Below are positions 1 to 7,723 of a stretch of 64,000 nucleotides of DNA, in pieces. This stretch comes from Colwellia sp. 39_35_sub15_T18 (GTDB taxonomy: Bacteria > Pseudomonadota > Gammaproteobacteria > Enterobacterales > Alteromonadaceae), in contig MAAE01000053.1 of the NCBI GenBank assembly GCA_002162675.1, forward strand, positions 1 through 64,000. Reading direction: 5' to 3'. The stretch's first letter is position 1. Every line of letters begins with the position of its first letter. The notes beneath the pieces were generated by a model. That model made no database searches. It was not told where the DNA came from and worked only from the letters and a program-made list of their open reading frames with translations. A program made the position numbers and the translations under genes.

Positions 1-412
1 TTATTTTTTTGCCCCACTCATTAGAGTTTTCATCATTTGTACCAGAGCAATGATGTATTTCATCAAAAACAGCTAATACTCTGAACTTATCAAATAATGA
101 CCAGAAACTTTCGTCTAGATATGCCATCTTCTGGTAAGTTATCGACTGTCCTTTATCGCCAATTTTTCCTTTAAAAGAACATTTGGTTATGCCACTGAAT
201 GCCTCTGTGAATTCATTTGCAACAATAGTTGAAGGAGAAAAACAAAGTACTAAATCAATATGATTACCTTTCAGTAATCGATTAGCTAAATTTGAGGTCA
301 TGAATGTTTTTCCTGCCGCTGGTGTTGCTTGCACCAGAAAGTGAACTTGGCCAGAACTGTATTTTTTTAGGGCAAGTTCCACGCATTCATGCTGCCATCT
401 TCTTAATCTCAT
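1..412 (-). CDS. Superfamily 2 helicase-like protein, N-terminal part only
   Basis: The frame starts with ATG at 412 and stays open to the left edge, so only about 137 residues are visible. It begins MRLRRWQHECVELAL, typical of the Q-motif region of SF2 helicases and of restriction-enzyme R subunits. A Walker A-like ATPAAGKT follows at about residues 29-36, and an FDEIHHC segment near residue 123 is a DEAD/DEIH-type Walker B. These motifs predict an ATP-dependent DNA or RNA translocase. The gene lies 5 nt behind the small unknown gene at 418-873, probably in one operon, with a divergent XRE regulator further upstream. This layout suggests an accessory, possibly anti-phage, module of the island. 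The rest of the protein, which would decide its function, is outside the window. Confidence 0.75.
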   Translation of the reverse strand, partial: MRLRRWQHECVELALKKYSSGQVHFLVQATPAAGKTFMTSNLANRLLKGNHIDLVLCFSPSTIVANEFTEAFSGITKCSFKGKIGDKGQSITYQKMAYLDESFWSLFDKFRVLAVFDEIHHCSGTNDENSNEWGKKI

Positions 413-417
413 AATGA

Positions 418-873
418 TTACGTGCTCTTATTGTTTAGTAATGATTCAATAGCTTTAATGTTGCCAAGTATTTTGGTGTTTTTCTCTCTTACACTGTTGT
501 ACTTAGGTTGCAGCTCAAATTGCAGCTCAGGGTATTCTACGCAAAGTTTTTTATACTCTTCTGCTTCTCCCATATTTAGCAGTAACTGTTGTTTATAATT
601 AATGTATCTTTTATTAAGGCTTATTGCTGTTTTAGTTAAAGTTGGTTTATGAGGATGCTGCGTTTTTACATAATCGTGATCTACTTTCCCTATCACATCA
701 TTTTTAAGCAGCAGCTTTATTTGAGCAGACATCAGAGCCAAAGTATTTAAATAGTCACTTCCATTTCTTTCTCCTAAAGCTTTTATCATCTTGTTAGGGA
801 AAATATTATCAAAAGATGGATCTCTAACTAGTTGTAAGATCTGTTTATTAACATTCACACTGATAAACCCCAA
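418..873 (-). CDS. Hypothetical protein, helicase operon
   Basis: An unrecognised protein of about 146-151 residues, soluble and largely helical, with no signal peptide or membrane segment. The longest frame starts with TTG at 873. A GTG at 858 preceded by a GGGG stretch at the right distance is a better start. The sequence is rich in Lys, Asn and Leu and shows no catalytic motif that I recognise. It ends 5 nt before the helicase gene, so the two are probably co-transcribed and may act together. The promoter should lie in the 111-bp gap shared with the divergent XRE gene, which contains a perfect inverted repeat. Confidence 0.65.
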   Translation of the reverse strand: MGFISVNVNKQILQLVRDPSFDNIFPNKMIKALGERNGSDYLNTLALMSAQIKLLLKNDVIGKVDHDYVKTQHPHKPTLTKTAISLNKRYINYKQQLLLNMGEAEEYKKLCVEYPELQFELQPKYNSVREKNTKILGNIKAIESLLNNKST

Positions 874-913
874 TCATTAAAACACTTAAAAAAATCATCA
901 TAACACCAATTAA

Positions 914-929
914 AGGTATTTTAATACCT
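914..929. promoter_or_regulatory. Perfect inverted repeat, probable XRE operator
   Basis: AGGTATT, two T residues, then AATACCT form a perfect 7-bp dyad midway between the divergent starts at 873 and 985. Small XRE regulators commonly bind such dyads beside their own gene. I infer that this site controls both the regulator and the helicase operon. No binding data are available. Confidence 0.5.
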
Positions 930-984
930 CGAAATGGAATTTTAAACATGGAAGAATTTATTTATTTAATTAAGTGAAAATTAA

Positions 985-1194
985 ATGAGTAGTATTGCTA
1001 AAAGACTTGGTAAGAAAATAAAACTCGCTAGGGTTGAAAAAGATATGTCGCAGAGTAACTTAGCTAATGAAGCCGATATCGACTCAAGTCACATCGGAAA
1101 AATTGAGCGCGGTGAATTAAATATTACAGTTATAACACTCTATAGATTAGCCGAAGCTTTGGGATGTAGCCCCTCAGTATTACTACCAGAATAG
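985..1194 (+). CDS. XRE-family helix-turn-helix regulator
   Basis: A 69-residue single-domain repressor of the Cro/C1 (HTH_3) type. The helix-turn-helix spans about residues 22-45 (SQSNLANEADIDSSHIGKIE), followed by the usual ITLYRLAEALG helix. Length and layout match controller proteins of restriction-modification and other defence modules, which regulate their own promoter and that of a neighbouring toxic or costly gene. It is transcribed divergently from the small gene and helicase to its left, with a palindrome in between. A factor-independent terminator lies about 190 bp downstream. It is likely part of the island cargo. The fold is certain; the regulated target is inference. Confidence 0.85.
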   Translation: MSSIAKRLGKKIKLARVEKDMSQSNLANEADIDSSHIGKIERGELNITVITLYRLAEALGCSPSVLLPE

Positions 1195-1381
1195 TTAGTT
1201 AATATTTTTATAGAGAACTCAACCAAACCAAATGGATATCATTATTGAGCTTGCCTCAAAGGATTTAAACTTAGAAACTTATTTCAACGTACTTAATTGT
1301 TTAATACAAAAGTTGAACTTAATAACCCAAGCAAACTCTTACTTAGCAGTAATGTTATTCCCTTAGCGTTTTATGTTTGAT

Positions 1382-1411
1382 GCATCTATTTTTAATAGAT
1401 GCTTTTTTTTT
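1382..1411 (+). terminator. Rho-independent terminator
   Basis: The stem GCATCTATT with its complement AATAGATGC and a TTT loop is followed by nine T residues. It lies 190 bp after the XRE gene and would end that transcript. The rest of the gene-free stretch 1195-1538 is AT-rich, and I see no convincing ORF in it. Confidence 0.75.
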
Positions 1412-1470
1412 GCCTTTAATTTATTAGGTTCCTATCCAATTTTTAAGAAGTAACTGTAGAAACTAACATC

Positions 1471-1505
1471 AAAAAAAAGCCATAACTTAATTAAAAGCTA
1501 TGGCT
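1471..1505 (-). terminator. Rho-independent terminator of the island phoH
   Basis: An AGCCATA...TATGGCT stem (1478-1505) has eight A residues on its left side, which read as a U tract on the minus strand. It lies 34 bp after the stop codon of the phoH gene transcribed leftward and fits a terminator for it. Confidence 0.7.
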
Positions 1506-1538
1506 ATAAAAACATATTTTATTGATAGTGAGTGAATA

Positions 1539-2924
1539 CTAAAAATTCTTTTCAGTGAACTCAGCTAATGAACTACGTTCAACTTCATCAAAGATTAGAA
1601 CACTTCCTTTTTCATAATTTCTGTAAATATTCACCGCTGCACTAGCCCCTGACGATGTAGCAGTGACGAACCGATCATCAATTTGTGCAAGATTCCCAAG
1701 GACGATTGTACGGCAGTTTTTTCCTCCACGACTGAGCATTCCTTTCATTTGTGCCCTAGTCATATTTTGGGCTTCATCAATAATTAACACTGCATCATCG
1801 ATAGATCTGCCTCTAAAATAAGCCATACTGGTGAATTCAATATTAGCTCTATCAATTATATGTTCAACGGTGGCGCGAGTACTCTTTTCATCTTCATCGT
1901 CATGTGAGTGCATAGAAATCAAAGCATCGGTGATACCTGCGAGTAATGGCATTGACTTTTCTTTTAAATCTCCCGGAAGAAAACCTGGGTCGTCATCCAT
2001 AAAATCTCGACTACGAACTACAACAATTTTTTTATACTGTTTCAATTCGATCACTTGGTGTAACCCTGCTGCAATCGCTAAAAAAGTTTTACCTGAGCCA
2101 GCAGGGCCGAGGAGAATATTCAAATCAAAATCTGGGTCTACAAGTTGATCTAATGCAACTGCTTGTCGTTGATTTTTCGGAAGTATCCCCCAAATCTTTT
2201 CTGGTTTCCTTTGCAGCAGGGTCGTAAAAACATGTTCGTCCGTCACTTCTTTTATTTTTCCAATATGACCAATTTCATCATACCAGTACATATTGGGTTG
2301 GGCTTCTTCATTGAAAATATCACGGTTAAAACGATATAATTTTCCTGACATTGCAAAGTCTTTTTCTTCCTCGCATCGATCAAATAAATCTCCAGTGAAT
2401 GACTGTACTCCCATGTAAAGTAAGTCAATATCCGAAATTTGATTATCGACTAATACATCTTCAGCATCAACTCCAATGGTGCGTGCTTTTAAGCGCATAT
2501 TAATATCACGACTAACAATCGTAACGTCTTGCTTTAACGTATTTTGCAGATAAAGTGCGTAATTTATTATTCGATTATCGGCATCGCTTCCAATCGCGTG
2601 TTTTAATTCTTTTGCAAAGTCGATCTGAGTATCGATGCCAATGAATAGCTTTCCACGTTTCGCGGTTTCTGTGCAAGGTAACTGGATACCCTTTTCCATC
2701 TCTTCACTGGAATGGCCATTAATAATGTCTTCCAACATCCTAATAACAGCACGAGCATCCTGGCTAACGTTTTTATCTGTTCGCTCTTTTAGGTTATCAA
2801 GCTCTTCTAAAACTGTTAAACAAACATAAATGTCATCACGATATGCCAACAAACTCTTGGGATCATGAACAAGGGCTGATGTATCTAGTACACGTGGATT
2901 TCTATTTTCATTAGGATTCTTCAT
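1539..2924 (-). CDS. PIN-PhoH family ATPase/ribonuclease, complete island copy
   Basis: 461 residues, the usual length for PhoH2-type proteins. An N-terminal PIN nuclease-like domain (VLDTSALVHDP at about residues 12-22, later Asp-rich SRDINMRLKA) is followed by a PhoH P-loop domain. Walker A is GPAGSGKT near residue 277 and Walker B is LIIDEAQN near residue 383. Proteins of this class are RNA helicase/ribonuclease hybrids whose cellular role is poorly defined. The gene lies inside the island and is a diverged homologue of the chromosomal phoH that the island interrupts. At the codons matching the insertion point (about 1965-1990) it encodes GFLPG with different codons and then Asp-Leu instead of Thr-Glu. 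It overlaps the 76-residue ORF upstream by ATGA, suggesting translational coupling. I infer a replacement or self-protecting copy. Confidence 0.9.
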   Translation of the reverse strand: MKNPNENRNPRVLDTSALVHDPKSLLAYRDDIYVCLTVLEELDNLKERTDKNVSQDARAVIRMLEDIINGHSSEEMEKGIQLPCTETAKRGKLFIGIDTQIDFAKELKHAIGSDADNRIINYALYLQNTLKQDVTIVSRDINMRLKARTIGVDAEDVLVDNQISDIDLLYMGVQSFTGDLFDRCEEEKDFAMSGKLYRFNRDIFNEEAQPNMYWYDEIGHIGKIKEVTDEHVFTTLLQRKPEKIWGILPKNQRQAVALDQLVDPDFDLNILLGPAGSGKTFLAIAAGLHQVIELKQYKKIVVVRSRDFMDDDPGFLPGDLKEKSMPLLAGITDALISMHSHDDEDEKSTRATVEHIIDRANIEFTSMAYFRGRSIDDAVLIIDEAQNMTRAQMKGMLSRGGKNCRTIVLGNLAQIDDRFVTATSSGASAAVNIYRNYEKGSVLIFDEVERSSLAEFTEKNF

Positions 2925-3151
2925 ATAAAATTCTCATATTGATTCATGTGATCTAGAAATCGGCTATAAACTTTTGTTAGTTCGATTTGACGATCACTTA
3001 AAATAAACCTGCAAGTTCTTCTTGCAGAACTTCTTGTGAAGTATTTAGAGGAAAATTTATCTGTTACTTCTAGAAATAGAAGCAATATTGTTGAGAAGAT
3101 GTAGAACAGTGTTTTATTTATAGGCTTCACCACTTTCCCTAACTGCTGCAT
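2921..3151 (-). CDS. Small membrane protein coupled to island phoH
   Basis: A 76-residue ORF with one hydrophobic segment (about residues 14-29, TLFYIFSTILLLFLEV) and a basic, Arg-rich second half. I do not recognise a family. Its stop codon overlaps the ATG of the phoH gene by 4 nt, the classic sign of coupling, which is the main reason to believe it. It could be a true small partner of the PhoH protein or merely a leader ORF that feeds ribosomes to phoH. Confidence 0.4.
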   Translation of the reverse strand: MQQLGKVVKPINKTLFYIFSTILLLFLEVTDKFSSKYFTRSSARRTCRFILSDRQIELTKVYSRFLDHMNQYENFI

Positions 3152-3461
3152 GCAGTAAAAACCAATTAAATATTAGATCCATCAATATCCGCTTTATTTC
3201 TATCATTATCCCTGATTTCCATTAAGCTTCTTTACAATTACAATTTAATGACAATATCAAAAAATCATAAATTTTATCTAATACTTACTATTAACATTAG
3301 CAGATTTATGGCAAGTTTAACAATCAATTTTCCCTGTTTAAGTAATTATTTTCATATTTCTATATTTATAAAAGACTTAAAAATCAAGCTCCTTTAGAAA
3401 ATTAAGCACCACGAAGTTAACTAACCAGTGAAAGTTTCAAATTGACCACAAACTTCACTTA
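3152..3461. other. AT-rich gene-free gap inside the island
   Basis: 310 bp without a plausible gene, between the recombinase operon end and the small ORF before phoH. It is strongly AT-rich. The promoter for the small ORF and phoH should lie here, but no consensus stands out. Near its right end an imperfect hairpin (3427-3459, AGTGAAAGTTT against AAACTTCACT) sits directly after the last recombinase stop codon. It lacks a U tract. Confidence 0.5.
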
Positions 3462-4868
3462 TCATGCTTGAAGTAATTCTTCTAAATCACCTAGTAAATG
3501 ATCCATTTCATCAATTAATTCAGAAGCATTTATTTTTCCATTTGCAATTTTTTGTCTCAATTCAATTATTTCTTTTTGAGCTGAATTAACGCTACTCAGC
3601 ACTATTACTTTGTCCATAGTTGCATTAATACCTGATAAATCCCCAAAAGCTAAATGAATATAGTTATTCAATGATTTTAAACTTTTATGACCTGTCCAAC
3701 TGAGCAGTTTTAACTTGAATACTTTATCCGTAGCAAATTTTGCTTTTAATTCGCTTTCTTCTTTCAATTCAAAATCTTTTATAAGCATAGCTAGAATATT
3801 AGTAATATAACTATGTCGAAACGCATGGGCTATTAAGTCCCCTTTCGCACCTATAGCCTTTGCCCAATTATTGAACATTGTTGTTATACTGTCTGCACTT
3901 AAAGGGTTACCTGTAGTTTCACTTATAAATACAAAGTCATGGTCAATAATATTTTTATTTCCTTTAGCTATTCTTCCTTTATTTATTCTTTTGATAATTC
4001 GCAAACGCGTCCTTTTAATATATTTATTGATAGCTCGTAAAGTACCTCTATAAACTGGAATTTCACGCTCCACTTCGAGGTCTTCATGCCCTTTTTGCTT
4101 TAATGTTATCAAGCGTAACATAGGTATTTTTTCATCGCTTGATAAAGCTTTTTCAACATCAGGAACCCGTAAATTTGCAACTTCACTACGCCTACCTCCA
4201 GTAGCATCAAATGATTTTATTAAACATGAATCTCTTGCAATAAGTGATTTGCTGCTTCCTTCATCCACTAGCTTATATAGTTGAGATACATCAGCTAATG
4301 CAACAGGCAAACGCCTTACATAGACATCTTTACTCGGTAAGGAGAGGTGATTATAATATTTTCGACTGACATTACCTTCCTTATACTCAAGTTCAAAGCA
4401 TGTAAGCCGACAGGCTTTTTCTCCGATGAAGTATTTATCATAATGTTTTTTACCTACGAATATTAAAAACCTTAATGTATGCCTTCCTATTTCTACTACA
4501 CGCGTATTACTTCTATACTTAGTTCCATCTTTTTTTTTCTCCATCATTAATCGTTTGACAAAAAATTCGAAATAACTATCTGTTAACTCACAAAAATGAA
4601 TACGGTTATCGAAACAAAAACGAATAATATGTGAGAGAATACTCGCATTGGCTTTTGCAGTTCCGCCATCTCGTTTAATTGACCAAGACTTATTCATAAT
4701 TCCACTAAGCAAATATAAATTTGCCTCAACACATGGAACACTATTAGGCCAATTCAATGTAGGCATATTCATAACATTTTTGTATCGATATTCTACGTCA
4801 AATTCATCGTAAGAAAATGGTATTTTCGCATCATCATTAAGCTTTTCAACCAGTTTATGTTTTTTCAT
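3462..4868 (-). CDS. Tyrosine recombinase, fourth gene of the island operon
   Basis: A 468-residue site-specific recombinase with the complete tyrosine-recombinase signature: box I Arg in ATGGRRSEV (about residue 226), the H-x-x-R of AHAFRHSY (348-351), the second His in TGHKS (394) and the catalytic Tyr in NNYIHL (403). The N-terminal 170 residues form a core-binding-like region, and a coiled-coil-like tail follows residue 425. It would cut and rejoin the island ends by a 3'-phosphotyrosine intermediate. It is the last gene of the operon, 4 nt after the 187-residue gene. Of the three large proteins it has the clearest catalytic set. I do not assign a gene symbol because Tn554, RIT and GMT elements use different names for such genes. 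Confidence 0.88.
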   Translation of the reverse strand: MKKHKLVEKLNDDAKIPFSYDEFDVEYRYKNVMNMPTLNWPNSVPCVEANLYLLSGIMNKSWSIKRDGGTAKANASILSHIIRFCFDNRIHFCELTDSYFEFFVKRLMMEKKKDGTKYRSNTRVVEIGRHTLRFLIFVGKKHYDKYFIGEKACRLTCFELEYKEGNVSRKYYNHLSLPSKDVYVRRLPVALADVSQLYKLVDEGSSKSLIARDSCLIKSFDATGGRRSEVANLRVPDVEKALSSDEKIPMLRLITLKQKGHEDLEVEREIPVYRGTLRAINKYIKRTRLRIIKRINKGRIAKGNKNIIDHDFVFISETTGNPLSADSITTMFNNWAKAIGAKGDLIAHAFRHSYITNILAMLIKDFELKEESELKAKFATDKVFKLKLLSWTGHKSLKSLNNYIHLAFGDLSGINATMDKVIVLSSVNSAQKEIIELRQKIANGKINASELIDEMDHLLGDLEELLQA

Positions 4869-4872
4869 TTTG

Positions 4873-5436
4873 CTAAGCCTTACTCTTTTTTATATCCGCA
4901 TCTTTTAACTTGAAATTTCTACGTAATAAGGACTTTACTTTAGACATTTCAGATTCAATGATGTCTTTAATGTCATCATCCCGTGTCTCTTTTGCCAACT
5001 TATCTAAGGCATCAACGGTAACTTCGATTGCCTTTGAAAGAACCAAGTTTGCCTCTCTCACGATTGACAATTGAGATTCTTGTGCCTTTATAGTAAGTCT
5101 CATACCTTCTTTGGTATCTGCTCTAATTATTCTAGGGACTTTCTCTTTCATTATTAAAGAATTATTTATGGCAGTAAGAGCAGACTTTCTTAATTTGTCT
5201 ATCTTTTCATAGCCATCAGAAAGGTATGTATTTGCAGCATCTTTATAACTATTTCTCGACATAGACATAAAGTTATAACCAGAAAATTTCGACCAGTTTT
5301 CTTGTTTAGCTAGTGCTAGAATTAACTCTTCATCTTTTAAATACTCTTCTATATTCTCTTCGAAATTGTCCAAGAAAGTCGCTCTATCCTTTAAAGATGC
5401 AGCTTTTTTAAGTCTATTTTCTTCATGTTTGCTCAT
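4873..5436 (-). CDS. Small helical accessory protein of the recombinase operon
   Basis: A 187-residue charged protein, rich in Lys, Glu and Ala, predicted to be nearly all helix with coiled-coil-like stretches (about 115-165). There is no signal peptide. Its start lies 14 nt inside the preceding 766-residue gene, and 4 nt separate it from the next recombinase gene, so all are translated from one message. Multi-recombinase elements often carry one such small non-catalytic protein (TnpC in Tn554, GmtX in gamma-mobile-trio systems). I infer the same accessory role in assembling the recombination complex. The sequence alone does not show homology to either. Confidence 0.7.
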   Translation of the reverse strand: MSKHEENRLKKAASLKDRATFLDNFEENIEEYLKDEELILALAKQENWSKFSGYNFMSMSRNSYKDAANTYLSDGYEKIDKLRKSALTAINNSLIMKEKVPRIIRADTKEGMRLTIKAQESQLSIVREANLVLSKAIEVTVDALDKLAKETRDDDIKDIIESEMSKVKSLLRRNFKLKDADIKKSKA

Positions 5437-7723
5437 ATTTTAACACCAAGTCCATTACCGCTTTATCTTTGCCATCTCTGCTAGTAACCGTTACATACTC
5501 TGCTTTAAGATCTAACACTCCCTTTTCTAATAACCCTTCGAGAGAACTTAATAACACTGTATAGTTCTTGTATCTTTGGGGAACTACATGATCATGAGTG
5601 CTTTCCAGTGCTATGATTTCATCTTCAATATCTTCACTGATTTCCTCATAAGTCCTATATTCCAAACTTTTTAAGCCAAACTTATTCTTTAAAATTACTT
5701 CTAATTCACCTAACCCGCTAATATCTTTATTGCGAATACCATCAATCATTCTTTCAGCTTGTACCCCTCGCAATATCTCACCTGAAGTTTCTTCCACTAC
5801 ATATTGCTCAAGATGTTCTATATCCGTATGCGCCATAAAATATCTCAAGGTTTCACTAGCCTCATACCCATATGCCCAATAAAAAACCATCGCAAAAAAA
5901 CGTCTAAGTTGATGTTGTCTAATATATAACCTTCGGCTTACCCCTTGCTCATCAACATAAGTACGAGTTTCAAAATAATCACAAAACGCATCTAAGTTAT
6001 CGACAAATGATTCAGAGTTTCCTTCCTTTATTGCGAGCGACTTAAAGCTTAATGACGTGAACAACCCCAACTCTTTGAGATGATCAAGTACCCCATGCTC
6101 CTTTAACCTCAAATTAAAGCATTGCCATTTATATATAAGGGCTGCGATACTATTCAATATTGGTCGGCTTAATTGCTCTCTAACGATCTCTCCACCATAA
6201 GCGACCCCTGACTTACGATTGTCAAAAATCAAATTAAAATCTTGGGTAGGAAGTTCCTTAGGGTCAATATCTTTGGGCGTAATAGCTTCGTAGGGATCAA
6301 GCTCCACCAATTCTCCCATTCTTCTTGCCATGGTTGCACCTACAATCAACTGTAATGCTCCCTGCAAGACATTAAACAAGAAAAATAAATCTTTGTTTTC
6401 TCTTCGCTTGTTATATAAATCTTTTTCTGTTGAATAATACCCAACAACCTCTATACCAAGCGAAATGGCTTCCTCTGATAAATACTTTTTATAGCCGAAA
6501 TGAGTAAACTCTTTAAGTGATGTTTTTTGGATTTGTTCTTCACTAACCGATAGAATATTTTCAACATTTTGAAGTATTAACTCAGCATGTTCGTAGATGA
6601 ATTCAAATCCATTTTTAATTTGTGGAAGTACCTCTCCAGCACCAATAGTAACAGTTCGGCCCACTTGCTTTGCAGGCTTGCCCATCAGTGAATTTATTGA
6701 TATTTCTTCGAAAATAGAGCTACAAACTTGCGCTGTTTCTAACTGCACTAAATGACCAAAGGGATTAATGTCTGATAACATGTATAAATTCTGACGTATT
6801 GTTCTAAAGTACTTTTCAGAAATTCCTATCTCATAACGTTTACTCAAAGGATGTTGTACATACTCACTAGTTCTATTGTGATCAATGCCTTCGCCAACAG
6901 AGTACCTATCCAATTTAGGTAATTGAACCCTACCTCCATATAGAGTATTTTTGTAAAGTGTTTCTCTTAAATAACTTAGGCTTAAATTCCCATAACGGCT
7001 GTTGTCTTTTTTGCTCTCAAATGCTTTTTCTAAATGAAGAAACCCCAGTATTTTAGATAACTCATGATCATCATTAATAATAGATTTACTATCCAAATTA
7101 AATTTTTTAGACAATTTGATGAAACTTTTTTCCAACTCATTTGGATTATATTTACGAATATTCTTCTCAATATGAATATCGATCTTTTCCTCGGTGTCAT
7201 ATACACCTTTACTAATACTATCTTTATCAAACAATCTAGAAAGTAAAGTAATAACAGTATCTTTACACCACAACTTAAAATGTTTTTCTAATTTAAGTTG
7301 CTTTGAGTTTAGAAGAATGTAATCAATCAAATAAAGTGTGTTCCTTATTTTCTTTGATAAGGTTTCATTAGAAATTGACTGAAATCCGGTATGTAGTGGT
7401 GATGATTGGATTAATAACCAACATTTAAAAACGTTTAATAATTTGATGTGCTTTGGGGCTGTTAAATTTTCAATTTCTCCAGTGCTCGATTTGAAATTCA
7501 CATCAAAATTTAAAGTGATTTTTGCACTAGATAGCTTAATTTCCCATTGGTTTTCGACGATATCTGACTTCAACCAACTTGGCTGGCCAAAGGATGTTTC
7601 ATATCCGTTAACGTAACCAGAAACCATATCCTTACTTAGATTAAAGCTTTCTTGTGGAGTTAGTCCTACTACTAGCTTTTCGTAGCACAACTGACTAGTC
7701 TTGCTTCCTTTAATTAATTTCAT
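5423..7723 (-). CDS. Large tyrosine recombinase-like protein, second gene of the operon
   Basis: 766 residues, about twice the size of a typical integrase. The last 320 residues look like a tyrosine-recombinase catalytic domain: ARRMGELVELDP (Arg near 467), HQLRRFFAMVFYW (His604, Arg607), FMAHTD (His632) and EHLEQYV (Tyr641). The long N-terminal part has no motif I recognise and may bind the ends or partner subunits. The gene overlaps both neighbours by 14 nt, a tight arrangement that should fix protein ratios. Compared with the 468-residue recombinase, the spacing from His-x-x-R to Tyr is shorter. This supports distinct roles within one hetero-oligomeric recombination complex, as known for TnpA and TnpB of Tn554. 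Confidence 0.82.
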   Translation of the reverse strand: MKLIKGSKTSQLCYEKLVVGLTPQESFNLSKDMVSGYVNGYETSFGQPSWLKSDIVENQWEIKLSSAKITLNFDVNFKSSTGEIENLTAPKHIKLLNVFKCWLLIQSSPLHTGFQSISNETLSKKIRNTLYLIDYILLNSKQLKLEKHFKLWCKDTVITLLSRLFDKDSISKGVYDTEEKIDIHIEKNIRKYNPNELEKSFIKLSKKFNLDSKSIINDDHELSKILGFLHLEKAFESKKDNSRYGNLSLSYLRETLYKNTLYGGRVQLPKLDRYSVGEGIDHNRTSEYVQHPLSKRYEIGISEKYFRTIRQNLYMLSDINPFGHLVQLETAQVCSSIFEEISINSLMGKPAKQVGRTVTIGAGEVLPQIKNGFEFIYEHAELILQNVENILSVSEEQIQKTSLKEFTHFGYKKYLSEEAISLGIEVVGYYSTEKDLYNKRRENKDLFFLFNVLQGALQLIVGATMARRMGELVELDPYEAITPKDIDPKELPTQDFNLIFDNRKSGVAYGGEIVREQLSRPILNSIAALIYKWQCFNLRLKEHGVLDHLKELGLFTSLSFKSLAIKEGNSESFVDNLDAFCDYFETRTYVDEQGVSRRLYIRQHQLRRFFAMVFYWAYGYEASETLRYFMAHTDIEHLEQYVVEETSGEILRGVQAERMIDGIRNKDISGLGELEVILKNKFGLKSLEYRTYEEISEDIEDEIIALESTHDHVVPQRYKNYTVLLSSLEGLLEKGVLDLKAEYVTVTSRDGKDKAVMDLVLKYEQT

